The notes: a model not told the origin generated them from the sequence alone. Positions 28,488-37,400 are shown, numbered from the stretch's first letter. The stretch: 64,000 nt of DNA from Gordonia jacobaea (GCF_001186365.1 NZ_LDTZ01000015.1:248001-312000); one strand, 5' to 3'. Program-made: numbers and translations.

Positions 28488-29174
28488 GTGACTTCTCCGG
28501 CAGATCCGCGTGATCCGCGGACAGCACTGTTGTTCGACCTCGACGGCACGATCACCGACAGCTTCTCCGGCATCGTCAACAGCTTCCGGTACGCCCTCGC
28601 CGAGGTCGGCGCGCCCGAGCCACCCGACGACGTGGTCGCGGGAGTCGCGGGACCGCCGATGATCGACACGCTCACCGGCCTCGGACTCGATCAGGAGACC
28701 GCCGACGAGGCGATGCGCGCCTATCGCAAGCGCTACACCGACGTCGGATGGCTCGAGAATTCGGTGTTCCCGCAGATCCGCGAACTTGTCGAGGATCTGG
28801 CGGCCCGAGGCCGGAAGATGACGATCGCGACGTCGAAGAACGAGAACACGGCGCGAGCGATCCTCGAACATTTTGCGCTCGCCGACCACTTCGAGGCGAT
28901 CTGCGGTGCCAGTGACGACGGTTCACGTCGCAGCAAGGCCGACGTGATCGCGTGGGCCCTGAGGCAATCGGGCATCGCGCCCGACCCGGACACCGGACTT
29001 CCAGATCACCCCGTCGTGATGATCGGCGACCGTTCGCACGATGTCGAGGGGGCCGAGAGCTTCGGAATCCCGACGGTCTTTGTCTCGTGGGGTTACGCTC
29101 GGGCCGGGGAAGGGGACGCTGCCTCGTGGCGCGTCGATTCTGTTGTCGATCTGCGTGAGGTCCTAGGTGTCTGA
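28488..29174 (+). CDS. HAD-superfamily hydrolase, PtkA-like
   Basis: 228 residues. HAD motifs: I LLFDLDGTITDS (nucleophile DxD), II MTIATSKNENTA, III the lysine in SRRSKADVIAWAL, IV VVMIGDRSHDVEGA. It overlaps ptpA by 8 nt. In M. tuberculosis the HAD protein at this place, Rv2232 PtkA, is reported as a tyrosine kinase acting on PtpA; this homologue lacks the roughly 60-residue N-terminal extension of PtkA, so kinase activity should not be assumed. GTG at 28488. Confidence 0.85.
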   Translation: MTSPADPRDPRTALLFDLDGTITDSFSGIVNSFRYALAEVGAPEPPDDVVAGVAGPPMIDTLTGLGLDQETADEAMRAYRKRYTDVGWLENSVFPQIRELVEDLAARGRKMTIATSKNENTARAILEHFALADHFEAICGASDDGSRRSKADVIAWALRQSGIAPDPDTGLPDHPVVMIGDRSHDVEGAESFGIPTVFVSWGYARAGEGDAASWRVDSVVDLREVLGV

Positions 29175-29643
29175 TCAACTACACGTCTGTTTCGTGTGCA
29201 CGGGCAACATCTGCCGGTCGCCGATGGCGCAGAACATTTTCCGCTCCGCCATCGACGACGCCGGGCTCTCCGACAGGGTCCGCGTGACCAGTCGGGGTAC
29301 CAGTAGCTGGCACGTCGGCGAACCCGCCGACAATCGCGCACGCACCGAACTGCTCGCCCACGGCTACTCCGACGCCCACACCGCGGCACACCTGGCCCCC
29401 GACGACTTCGATGCGGACCTGCTCGTCGCGATGGATTCCGGCCACGCCAAGGATCTCGAACGCAAACGGCTCGGCGACCGCGTGCGGCTGCTGCGCAGCT
29501 TCGACCCCGACGCAGGCGACGACCTCGACGTCGCCGACCCGTACTACGGAACACAGGGAGACTTCGCGCTCACCCGTCAACAGATCGAAGCGGCCGTTCC
29601 GGGCATGTTGGCCTGGGTCAACGACCGCCTGGGCAACAGATAG
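29167..29643 (+). CDS. ptpA: Low-molecular-weight protein tyrosine phosphatase
   Basis: 158 residues. The P-loop CX5R is VCTGNICRSPMA near the N-terminus, and the general-acid loop DVADPYYG (Asp-Pro) lies near residue 120. The typical family length is about 160. GTG start inside the end of the HAD gene, so the two are translationally coupled. In M. tuberculosis PtpA is secreted into macrophages; nothing here indicates export or virulence. Confidence 0.95.
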   Translation: MSDQLHVCFVCTGNICRSPMAQNIFRSAIDDAGLSDRVRVTSRGTSSWHVGEPADNRARTELLAHGYSDAHTAAHLAPDDFDADLLVAMDSGHAKDLERKRLGDRVRLLRSFDPDAGDDLDVADPYYGTQGDFALTRQQIEAAVPGMLAWVNDRLGNR

Positions 29644-29708
29644 CCGCCGCGGCGTCGAACGGCGCCCCGCACAGCCGACGTCTGCGGGCACCTCGGTACC
29701 GTTGAGGC

Positions 29709-30692
29709 ATGCGTGTGCTGCGAACCTTCCTCCGACCTGGGTGGATTGCCCTGGCCGTGGTGGTCGTGGCATTCGCGGCGTTGTGTTTTTCCATCCTCGC
29801 TCCGTGGCAACTGGGTAAGAACAGCAAAACCAGCGACCGCAACCACCTCATCGAGCAGGCGGTGTCGATCGCGCCCGTTCCCCTGGCGTCCGTGGCGCCT
29901 GCCGGTAGCGGATTCCGATCCGACACCGAGTGGCGCGAGGTTCACATCACCGGCACCTTCCTGACCGACAAGCAGGCCCTCGTGCGACTGCGTTCGGTCG
30001 GCGAGCGCCCGGCCGTCGAGGTCCTGACGCCATTCCGGGTCGCGGGTTCAGACCGGGTACTGGTCGTCGACCGTGGGTACGTGCGACCCGAGCAGGGCCA
30101 AACTCCGGTCGTTCCCCCACCGCCACAGGGTGAGGTGACCATCGACGGTCGAATCAGGGCCAGCGAGGGCACGTCGCCGGGTCGAGGCGCGGCGGTCGTC
30201 GACGGCGCGCTGTCGGTGTACACGATCGACCCCGGTGAACTGTCGCGCGCGACGTCCACCGCAATGGACCCCTTCTATATCCAGATTTCGCCGAACCAGC
30301 CGGGGGCGCTCGGCGAGATCCCGCTTCCCCAACTCGATTCCGGCCCCTATCTCTCCTACGGGCTGCAGTGGCTCGCGTTCGGAATCATGGCGCCGCTCGG
30401 GGCCGGGTACTTCATCTATGCCGAGATCAAGCAGCGTCGCCGGACCCGCGGCACGGCGTCGACGGATTCCGCTGCGGTGACCACGGATTCGCAGGCGCCC
30501 GCCACCGCGACCTCTGCGAGTGCCACCTCCGAACGCGCCGCGCGCCGCAAACGATTGCGCGCAGAACTGCGTGGCGACACCGCCGTCGACGACTCCGACC
30601 ACTCCGAGACGACTCGGATCGGCCTCGGTCCGGACACCGAACACGCGCCCGACGACGTCCGCGACAAACTCACCCAGCGCTACGGCGGCTGA
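29709..30692 (+). CDS. SURF1 family protein
   Basis: 327 residues. Two membrane helices bracket an extracytoplasmic domain: FLRPGWIALAVVVVAFAALCFSILAPWQLGKN at the N-terminus (with the conserved W-Q) and a helix near residues 217-240 (SYGLQWLAFGIMAPLGAGYFIYAE). WREVHITGTF, RPAVEVLTPF and VDRGYV are SURF1 landmarks. SURF1 helps assemble cytochrome c oxidase. A charged, Ala/Thr-rich cytoplasmic tail of about 80 residues follows. Its 3' end overlaps cobD by 23 nt, convergent. Confidence 0.9.
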   Translation: MRVLRTFLRPGWIALAVVVVAFAALCFSILAPWQLGKNSKTSDRNHLIEQAVSIAPVPLASVAPAGSGFRSDTEWREVHITGTFLTDKQALVRLRSVGERPAVEVLTPFRVAGSDRVLVVDRGYVRPEQGQTPVVPPPPQGEVTIDGRIRASEGTSPGRGAAVVDGALSVYTIDPGELSRATSTAMDPFYIQISPNQPGALGEIPLPQLDSGPYLSYGLQWLAFGIMAPLGAGYFIYAEIKQRRRTRGTASTDSAAVTTDSQAPATATSASATSERAARRKRLRAELRGDTAVDDSDHSETTRIGLGPDTEHAPDDVRDKLTQRYGG

Positions 30693-31689
30693 GCAGCCGA
30701 CGCTGTCGAACTGCGCCGAGCACGTAGGCGATCAACGCACTCGACGCCAGAGCTCCGAGCTGTACCCGCCGCGACAGGTGCGTCGTCGAATACAGATCCG
30801 CAACCTCCGGCGGGTGACCATCCCCGAGCGCGGGACGCTCTTCGACGCCGTGCGGGTACACCGTGCGACCGCCCAGACGAAGCCCGAGCGCTCCCGCGAA
30901 CGACGATTCGACGACGCCCGCGTTCGGACTCGGATGCGCCGCGGCATCGCGTCGCCACGCGCGCAGAGCGCCTGCGCGGTCGTCTCCGAGCACAACGACC
31001 AGCACCCCGGCGAGCCGTGCCGGCACGAGGTTTGCGACGTCGTCGAGTCGCGCCGAAGCCCATCCGAACCGTCGGTACCGGTCGTTGCGGTAGCCGACCA
31101 TCGAATCGAGGGTGTTGACGGTTCGGTACGCGATCAGCCCCGGCACACCCGCGACGCCACCCCAGAACAGCGGGGCCACAGCAGCATCCGAGGTGTTCTC
31201 GGCGATCGATTCGACTGCGGCACGCACGATCCCGGCAGCGTCGAGGTGTTCGGGGTCACGACCACACAGGCTGGGTACCAGTGCGCGGGCGGCGTCGATG
31301 TCGTCGACGGAGAGACTGTCCGCCACCTCGCGCCCGACCCGGTTGAGCGTGGTGCCACCGAGTACTGCCCAGGTCACCGCGGCAATGGTCGCAATCCGCA
31401 CAGGGGAGAAATCGACGCGCCTGGTGGCGCTGTCGACTCCGACGCCGACGCCGATCGTCGCACAGACCGACGTCGCGGCGAAACCTACGCCAGCCGAGCG
31501 CGAGTCGGCGTAGACGCTGCGCTCGAGTCGGCCGATCGCGCGCCCGATGCCCGCGACGGGATGCCACCGGCGTGGGTCGCCCAGTGCGCGATCGAGGAGG
31601 TAGCCGACGCACAGCCCGACGGGGACGTCGAGTGCTCGACCCGCCGGACCGAACGCGCGCGGACTGGTACTGGATGGGGCTCGACGCAC
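30670..31689 (-). CDS. cobD: Adenosylcobinamide-phosphate synthase (CobD/CbiB)
   Basis: 339-residue membrane enzyme that joins aminopropanol (phosphate) to cobyric acid in adenosylcobamide synthesis. Family landmarks: GYLLDRALGDPRRWHPVAGIGRAIGRLE, GRDPEHLDAAGIVRAAVESIAENTSDAAVAPLFW, the RTVNTLDSMVGYRNDRYRRFGWASARLDD segment, and several hydrophobic helices. GTG start. The pathway partners seen here are only cobC and possibly the phosphatase, so most of the cobamide pathway must be elsewhere. Confidence 0.93.
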   Translation of the reverse strand: MRRAPSSTSPRAFGPAGRALDVPVGLCVGYLLDRALGDPRRWHPVAGIGRAIGRLERSVYADSRSAGVGFAATSVCATIGVGVGVDSATRRVDFSPVRIATIAAVTWAVLGGTTLNRVGREVADSLSVDDIDAARALVPSLCGRDPEHLDAAGIVRAAVESIAENTSDAAVAPLFWGGVAGVPGLIAYRTVNTLDSMVGYRNDRYRRFGWASARLDDVANLVPARLAGVLVVVLGDDRAGALRAWRRDAAAHPSPNAGVVESSFAGALGLRLGGRTVYPHGVEERPALGDGHPPEVADLYSTTHLSRRVQLGALASSALIAYVLGAVRQRRLLSRRSAG

Positions 31690-31711
31690 CGCGCGATCGT
31701 ATCGTCACCTC

Positions 31712-32536
31712 ATGGCCAAACCCCGTCCCGCACCCGTCCCGGGTAGCCACCCGATCGACAGCGGCACCGCCGAGGTGGTTGCCGATCCCATCTCCGGCGG
31801 CTGGCTGCTCCTCATCAACGGGACACACAGTTCGCACATCCACCCCGACGATCCGTCGGCACTCGATTTCGAATACCTCCGGCAGATGGCGGCGGTCATC
31901 GACGACCGATATCCCGATACGTCGACGCCGCTACGGGTTCTCCACCTCGGCGGGGCGGCGTGCGCGCTTCCCCGGAACCTGGCCGATCGCTACCCGCGGG
32001 CGAGGCAGGTTGCGGTCGAGATCGACGCGGAGCTCGCCCGATTGGTGCGGGAGTGGTTCGACCTGCCGCGCGCACCGCTGTTACGTATTCGCGTCGGCGA
32101 TGCGCGGGCCGTGACCGAGTCGCTGACCGAGGGGTCGCGGGACGTGGTGATCCGCGATGCCTTCGCCGACGCACGTACGCCGTCGCATTTGACGACCGTC
32201 GAGTTCGTACAGGCGGTCAAACGAGTGTTGGCTCCCGGCGGGCTCTATCTCGCCAACTGCGGCGATGCGCGAACTCTCGACCTGGTGCGCGCCGACGCCG
32301 CAGCAGTCGCGGAGGTCTTCGCCAATGTCATGCTGATCGCCGATCCCGCGATGCTCAAGGGACGTCGAACCGGCAACGTCGTCGTCGTGGGCAGCGACGA
32401 CGACCTCGGTCCGTCGTCGACCTTGGTGCGCACCCTGCTGAGCGATCCTCTCCCCGCCCGCACGATTGCAGGAAGCGAAGCGCGAGCGTTCGGGCGTGGA
32501 AAACAACTTCGCGATCCCGAACAAGGTGTGCGATAG
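31712..32536 (+). CDS. Spermidine synthase-like protein
   Basis: 274 residues with a Rossmann-like methyltransferase fold related to polyamine aminopropyltransferase: LRVLHLGGAACALPRNLADRYP (cofactor loop), QVAVEIDAELARLVREWF, and RDVVIRDAFADARTPSHLTTVEFVQAVKRVLAPGGLYLANC. The acidic residues that bind putrescine in true spermidine synthases are not clear, so the substrate is unknown. It starts 22 nt from the divergent cobD gene. First gene of the region that is absent from the corresponding M. tuberculosis locus. Confidence 0.8.
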   Translation: MAKPRPAPVPGSHPIDSGTAEVVADPISGGWLLLINGTHSSHIHPDDPSALDFEYLRQMAAVIDDRYPDTSTPLRVLHLGGAACALPRNLADRYPRARQVAVEIDAELARLVREWFDLPRAPLLRIRVGDARAVTESLTEGSRDVVIRDAFADARTPSHLTTVEFVQAVKRVLAPGGLYLANCGDARTLDLVRADAAAVAEVFANVMLIADPAMLKGRRTGNVVVVGSDDDLGPSSTLVRTLLSDPLPARTIAGSEARAFGRGKQLRDPEQGVR

Positions 32537-32570
32537 GGGTATTTAATACCCCCCGATACTCCTGGTATCG
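32536..32570 (+). terminator. Two adjacent small hairpins after the spermidine synthase-like gene
   Basis: GGGGTA-TTTAA-TACCCC starts at the last base of the stop codon, followed by CGATAC-TCCTG-GTATCG at 32554-32570. The stretch is AT-rich for this genome. Could be a terminator serving both converging genes. Confidence 0.45.
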
Positions 32571-32652
32571 ATCGTTCAGATGACACTTTCTTGGGCAACT
32601 AAAATTGATCGATGCGATATCTCAAAACCCGATAGAAAGCCCGTTCGAGGTT

Positions 32653-33477
32653 TCAGATCACATAGTCGAGCCGAGCGAGCACGTCCTTCGCCAGCCCCTC
32701 GTCACCGGTGACGGTCACCGTGCTCGGATCCGCATCACGCCGACCGCCGACCAGGCGGGCCAGATCGACTCCGTCGACCCGCAGGGTGACGTCCGCGGCG
32801 TCGTCGCCACCGTCGAATGACTCGACGAGCCCGGCACGCCCCTCCACCGCGACCCTGGCGTCACGAGGTGCGACACCACCGATCTCGAACCGAACCCTGC
32901 TACCTTCCGGCGCCGACGCACGCTTGCCCACCACGAACGGCAACGACGAGCAGATCTCGTCGAGTGCGACACCCGCGGTGACAGGATCGGACGGCAAGCC
33001 GTCGGCAAGGGCGTCACGCAGATCGATCTCGTGAATCCAGCAGTCGAAGACGCGGATGCGCATGAATCGCCCGTAGGTGTCGGGCCCGGCCGGAGTGGCC
33101 GTCTGCGCGTCGAACTCGTCCTGCGTCATCGCCGTGAGTGCTGCGGTGCGCACGTCGATGATCTCGTCGAGTGCGGCGAGCACCTCTTCGCGAGGCTTGT
33201 CACGGAAGTGATCGGCCCATCGCTCGTTGAGTTCGCCGATCGGATTCTTCACGTGCGTTCGCGAGGCGATGTCGTCGGCAGCCTCGACATCCCGGCCGGC
33301 GAGCATGCTCTCCGTGCCGATGATGTGCGCAACGATGTCGGCGTTGGTCCAGCCCGGGAGCACAGATGGCGCCGACCACTGCTCGTCGCTCAGTTGCGCC
33401 GCGAGTGACCGCACAGTGGACCACTCGGCGAAAAGTGCCGCGGTGATCGAGTCCTTGTCGACGACGGTGAGTGGCAT
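32653..33477 (-). CDS. Maleylpyruvate isomerase family (mycothiol-dependent, DinB-like) protein
   Basis: 274 residues. The N-terminal DinB-like helical bundle has the expected metal histidines (VLPGWTNADIVAHIIGTE with His about 51; RVFDCWIHEIDLRDAL with H-x-x-D near 150), and a C-terminal MDMPI-C/SCP2-like domain follows (about 180-274). Family members isomerise maleylpyruvate using mycothiol, but most paralogues have unknown substrates. ATG with AGGACGAG upstream. Confidence 0.85.
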   Translation of the reverse strand: MPLTVVDKDSITAALFAEWSTVRSLAAQLSDEQWSAPSVLPGWTNADIVAHIIGTESMLAGRDVEAADDIASRTHVKNPIGELNERWADHFRDKPREEVLAALDEIIDVRTAALTAMTQDEFDAQTATPAGPDTYGRFMRIRVFDCWIHEIDLRDALADGLPSDPVTAGVALDEICSSLPFVVGKRASAPEGSRVRFEIGGVAPRDARVAVEGRAGLVESFDGGDDAADVTLRVDGVDLARLVGGRRDADPSTVTVTGDEGLAKDVLARLDYVI

Positions 33478-33543
33478 GTTCTCGTCCTTCGTGTCCTGCG
33501 GCGCTGTGCGCCTACGCGCGGGGCTGTCAGTGCACCGCTGACA

Positions 33544-34776
33544 CTAGCGGTTCTCGAGGGCTCCGAGGTGCGTTTGGCGGTCGCCGAAATGGCGAAAGTG
33601 CGCGCGCTCAACGGCTTTGGCACCGAGAAACTCGAGGTAGCGTTCGCCGACCGGCGTTTTGCCGATGATGCGGTGGTTCACCGTATTGCGCAGCCACGCG
33701 GAACCGATTGCCCACGGAAGTGCCTGCCGCTGCCCCAGATCTCGCATTCCTCGAGGGCCGAGGAAAGCTTGCAGCATGCTGAGCAGTCGGAGCCGGGTGT
33801 AGATTGCCGACGCAGCGGGAAACCACCTGTAGTTCAGATCTTTCTGCGAATCGACCAAAGCTGTCGTGAGCTGGGCTCCGGCGTCGGTGACGTCACCCTG
33901 TGCCAACAGCACCGCGTAGCTGAACTGATGCTGGGCTACCTCCTCGTCGAACAACCAGTCGTCGTCGACGCCGACCAGCCACCCCACGTACTTCCACAGA
34001 TGCATCAACGCGCGAGAGTCCTCGCGACTGACAGGCACTCCCAGCGCCCGCACACCCATCAGGAGCGTCCCGCTGAACAGGCTCAGCGTTCCGGCCAGGT
34101 CGGCTTGATTGATCGGTAGCCCGTGACGGGCGACGTCCCATCGGCCGTTGTTCTCGAACGAGTGGTTGACCAGTGCGTGCATGAGTCGCACGTGAACCGT
34201 GAGTTTCCAGCCTTCGCCCCCACGCTGCATGCCGCCACGGCGGCCGACCTCGATCCCCCAGGCCTGGGTTTCGCCGAGCCTGCGCATGACGGTTGATCCG
34301 GTGAGGCCTCCGGTGGCGACAAGGAGATCGGGAGGCCCACCGAATCGATAGCCTCCGATCAACGACAGTTGCAGGAGGACATCGTTGGCGTTCTGTCCCA
34401 GCCGTCTGTACACGCCGGCGCCACGCTCGAGGAGGTCGGAATCGACCCACTCGGGCGTGTTCTCGACGGTGGCGAAGAACTCGCGCAGAGCCGGGGGTGC
34501 ATCGGCAGGAACTTCCTCGAGCGCGTCCCGGAACTGCTGCATGCTGACCCGATCGGCCGAATCCCGTGGTGCGCGCATCGCCTGGACCAGAGCGGCAGCA
34601 GGTTCGTCGCGCATCATCATGCGCCGACCGATGATGTCGAGTTCAGCGGTGGTCGGCTCGCGCAGGCGCATGGAGACCTTCAGCAGCCGTCCGATTCGTC
34701 GGCCGCGGCGCTCAGCCGAGTGAAATCGCACTGGCGGACGTTTCGCCGAACCCTCGGGCCGTTCCATGACCGACAT
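33544..34776 (-). CDS. MpaB-family oxygenase (DUF2236)
   Basis: 410 residues. The DUF2236/MpaB pattern is visible: LIGGYRFGGPPDLLVATGGLTG, then an R-x-x-x-x-H region in VHVRLMHALVNHSF, where the histidine is the expected axial heme ligand in this family (compare latex-clearing protein), and LGVPVSREDSRALMHLWKYVGWLVGVDDDWL. Unlike secreted latex-clearing proteins it has no Tat signal, so it is probably intracellular with another substrate. Start ATG 34776, or 34767 (MERPEG); a palindrome at 34776-34801 covers the start. Confidence 0.85.
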   Translation of the reverse strand: MSVMERPEGSAKRPPVRFHSAERRGRRIGRLLKVSMRLREPTTAELDIIGRRMMMRDEPAAALVQAMRAPRDSADRVSMQQFRDALEEVPADAPPALREFFATVENTPEWVDSDLLERGAGVYRRLGQNANDVLLQLSLIGGYRFGGPPDLLVATGGLTGSTVMRRLGETQAWGIEVGRRGGMQRGGEGWKLTVHVRLMHALVNHSFENNGRWDVARHGLPINQADLAGTLSLFSGTLLMGVRALGVPVSREDSRALMHLWKYVGWLVGVDDDWLFDEEVAQHQFSYAVLLAQGDVTDAGAQLTTALVDSQKDLNYRWFPAASAIYTRLRLLSMLQAFLGPRGMRDLGQRQALPWAIGSAWLRNTVNHRIIGKTPVGERYLEFLGAKAVERAHFRHFGDRQTHLGALENR

Positions 34777-34801
34777 GAGACTAAACTAACAATCTGTCTC
34801 A
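34776..34801. promoter_or_regulatory. Palindrome at the start of the MpaB-like gene
   Basis: TGAGAC and GTCTCA, perfect inverted arms separated by 14 AT-rich bases, overlapping the first codon of the MpaB gene. The size suits a TetR-type operator. No regulator gene is adjacent. Confidence 0.4.
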
Positions 34802-34844
34802 CTCACCGCAATGACCACTTCTCCGACACACGGATCGCTGCGGG

Positions 34845-36305
34845 TCAGCGCACCGGCTGGTCGCAACTCGCGGGAGCGGCGACCAGCGAGCACCACTGGG
34901 CGGGGCGAGTCGGACGATACGTCGACCCCACCCCGTTGCGCGCGGTGATGTCGCGATAGGCCGCCACCGCGTCGGTCGGCTGTCTGCGCAGCGTCGGATC
35001 TGTCTTGACGTCGACTGTGTACAGCCCGAATCGTGGTGTGTACGAACCCCATTCGTAGTTGTCGGTCAGGCTCCAGTAGTTGAATCCGATGACCGGTATG
35101 TGGTCTGCGCGCGCCCGTCCGACCCAGTAGACGAGGTCACGCAGGTGATCGCCGCGCCGGTAGCCGTCGGCGCGCGGTGCGCCGTTCTCGGTCGGCATGC
35201 CCGTCTCGACGACGTAGAGGGGCGTGCCGGGATAGCGCCGCGCGAGATCACGGAGGGCGTAGTAAATGCCGTCGGCCGATACCGTTGCGTTCCAGTTCTT
35301 TCCGGTGGCCGCGTTGATCGCGCTCAGATCGGTGACCGATGCCGAGTAGTAATAGTCGACGCCGATGAAGTCGAGCGAATCGCGCACCCGATCGACGAAC
35401 GCGGCGTCGACGATCGGCTCGACGGTCGGGACGTATGCGATGTTCGACGACACCATGGCGCCGGGCTGGCGTTGGTGAATGTATCGGTAGATCGAGGTGT
35501 GCACGTCGACGAGCCGATCGCGCATCGTCGCGCTCGCGGACACGGGAAGCCCACCCATGCGCAACTCGTTGACGGCGTAGATCGTCGGCTCGTTGATCGT
35601 GATCCACAGCGGATTGGCACGTGCGTACCTGTCGACGACGAATCGCGCGTTCCGCAGCCACGCCCGCGGAGTCGACGCATCTGCCCACCCACCGCGTGCC
35701 GCGACCCATCCCGGGTAGACCCAGTGGTCGAGGGTGATCATCGGCCGCATCCCCGCGCTCACGATCGCTGCGATGAGGTCGTCGTAGTAGGCGAGCTCAC
35801 GACGGTCGACGACTCCGGGCTTCGGCTCGATGCGGGCCCACTCGACGCTGACCCGAAAGCCCGTGACACCGAGCGACTTCGCGAGCGCGATATCCGAGCG
35901 ATACCGATGACGGAAGTCGACGGCCGACCCCACCTTGTCGTCGGTTTTTCCCGCCGCGACATATCGTGTCCAGTTGCTGTCCGGAGACGACCCTTCGGAC
36001 TGGAAACCCGACGACGACACTCCCCAGAGGAATCCCGGAGGCAGGGTTCCCGGTCCACCTGCCGACGAATGTGCTCCCGGCGGTTGCGCTCCTGCCTGGG
36101 CGGGAAGTGCACACACCGCCGCGAGCAAGGCGACCACCAGCAACATCAGCGGTGTGCCAGCGCATTTCCGACGAAGAACCCCACAGACTCCCCTGCCGGT
36201 CGGTGTGTGGGCCGGGCGACGCACCATCATGGCGCTCAGCATCGCAAACAAGACGCTGCGGTCGTGCCGAATCGGCACGACTGCACCGTGAGGCTGCGCC
36301 GGCAC
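34845..36305 (-). CDS. Exported family 1 glycoside hydrolase
   Basis: 486 residues, retaining beta-glycosidase fold. GH1 landmarks: LPPGFLWGVSSSGFQSEG, DIALAKSLGVTGFRVSVEWARIEP, TLDHWVYPGWV, the acid/base in WITINEPTIYA, a nucleophile segment YVVETGMPTENG (usually TENG), and the aglycone-site NYWSLTDNYEW. A long basic N-region precedes one hydrophobic helix (about 53-72, LMLLVVALLAAVCALPAQAGA), i.e. a signal peptide or anchor. The GTG at 36305 has GGGGGA 6 nt upstream; ATGs at 36242, 36230 and 36227 would give a more normal signal peptide. Substrate unknown. Confidence 0.85.
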   Translation of the reverse strand: MPAQPHGAVVPIRHDRSVLFAMLSAMMVRRPAHTPTGRGVCGVLRRKCAGTPLMLLVVALLAAVCALPAQAGAQPPGAHSSAGGPGTLPPGFLWGVSSSGFQSEGSSPDSNWTRYVAAGKTDDKVGSAVDFRHRYRSDIALAKSLGVTGFRVSVEWARIEPKPGVVDRRELAYYDDLIAAIVSAGMRPMITLDHWVYPGWVAARGGWADASTPRAWLRNARFVVDRYARANPLWITINEPTIYAVNELRMGGLPVSASATMRDRLVDVHTSIYRYIHQRQPGAMVSSNIAYVPTVEPIVDAAFVDRVRDSLDFIGVDYYYSASVTDLSAINAATGKNWNATVSADGIYYALRDLARRYPGTPLYVVETGMPTENGAPRADGYRRGDHLRDLVYWVGRARADHIPVIGFNYWSLTDNYEWGSYTPRFGLYTVDVKTDPTLRRQPTDAVAAYRDITARNGVGSTYRPTRPAQWCSLVAAPASCDQPVR

Positions 36306-36361
36306 GTGAATCCCCCGGACGGATCACACCGTTGTTTGCGCCGACCCACTATTCTTGCCGG

Positions 36362-37345
36362 GTGCCGCGATCCGCCCGACGCCGTGCCTGGCGCACTGCA
36401 CTCTCACTCGTCCTCGGCGTTCTCACCGCCGTTGCTGTTGCCTCGGTTGCCGAGACCGTCCCGGCGGCGAACGCCGTCGAACCACGTCATCACGTGGCCG
36501 ACCTCTCCGGTTGCGCCGGACCGCACCGTCTCGCACCAGGGACGTCGAAGCATACGACGACCGTCGGCGGCGTCGAGCGCACCTACAGCGTCAACGTGCC
36601 CGCCGGTTACAGCGGGCAGTCGACGTACCCGTTGATCCTGGCGTTTCACGGGCACGCCGAACCCGCAGCGACCTTTGCACGGTTCACCGGCCTCGCGCAG
36701 CTCCCCGCGATCGTCGTCTATCCGGAGGGGCTGCGCGGCACCGACGGGCTCGTCTCGTGGCAAGGGGCGCCGTACTCCTCGCCGCGCGCCGACGACATAG
36801 CCTTCACCAGGACGATCCTGCGTGAGATGCGGGCGGCGGCGTGTATCGACTCGAGCCGCACGTACGCGGCGGGCCGGTCGAACGGTGGCGGACTCGTCGC
36901 GATGCTCGCGTGCAGGCTGCCCTCCGAGTTCGCCGCCTACGCGGTGGTGAGCGGGGCCTTCTACGACGTCGGGCGCCCGAATTGTCCCGGTGCCCCGCCC
37001 GCGTCCATCATCGATTTCCACGGCACGGCCGACCGAACGATCCACTACGACGGCGGCGTTCGCCACGGCGGCGCCTACGCGCCGGTGATGGATTGGCTGT
37101 CGGGGTGGGCGGCACGCGACGGTTGCCTGCCGCAGCCGCTCAAGTTTCCGGTCAATCGCTACGTCACCCGTATCGACTGGCCGTTCTGTGCAGCGTCGGG
37201 TCACGAAATCACCCACTACCGCGTCAATGGCGGCGCGCACGTGTGGCCAGGCTCCACCGGCAGCCCGTCGCGGGCCGGGCAGATGAGCAACTCGATCTCG
37301 GCAACGTCGCTGATCTGGCAGTTCTTCACCCGCCACACAAAGTGA
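36362..37345 (+). CDS. Exported PHB-depolymerase-like esterase (LpqC type)
   Basis: 327 residues with an N-terminal signal peptide (RRRAWRTALSLVLGVLTAVAVASVAETVPAANA). The esterase domain has YPLILAFHGHAEPAATF (oxyanion), the nucleophile in YAAGRSNGGGLVAMLACR (G-x-S-x-G), the Asp in IIDFHGTADRTIHYDGG and the His in NGGAHVWPG, so the triad is complete. Polyhydroxybutyrate depolymerase and feruloyl esterase-like activities are both possible. GTG at 36362; divergent from the GH1 gene across 56 bp, suggesting joint secretion for polymer breakdown. Confidence 0.85.
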   Translation: MPRSARRRAWRTALSLVLGVLTAVAVASVAETVPAANAVEPRHHVADLSGCAGPHRLAPGTSKHTTTVGGVERTYSVNVPAGYSGQSTYPLILAFHGHAEPAATFARFTGLAQLPAIVVYPEGLRGTDGLVSWQGAPYSSPRADDIAFTRTILREMRAAACIDSSRTYAAGRSNGGGLVAMLACRLPSEFAAYAVVSGAFYDVGRPNCPGAPPASIIDFHGTADRTIHYDGGVRHGGAYAPVMDWLSGWAARDGCLPQPLKFPVNRYVTRIDWPFCAASGHEITHYRVNGGAHVWPGSTGSPSRAGQMSNSISATSLIWQFFTRHTK

Positions 37346-37353
37346 CACGATCA

Positions 37354-37386
37354 GCGCATTGCGGACCACAATTGTCCGCAATGCGC
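37354..37386. promoter_or_regulatory. Perfect operator palindrome before the WYL regulator
   Basis: GCGCATTGCGGAC and GTCCGCAATGCGC, 13-bp perfect arms around the 7-bp spacer CACAATT, ending 14 bp before the ATG of the YafY-like regulator. Best read as its autoregulatory site; a terminator for the esterase is the alternative. Confidence 0.65.
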
Positions 37387-37400
37387 GCGAGAATGAGCGC

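Noticed and set aside
30520..31746. 408-codon plus-strand frame across the SURF1 end and cobD
   Set aside because: Covers two well-supported genes in wrong frames and has no motif.
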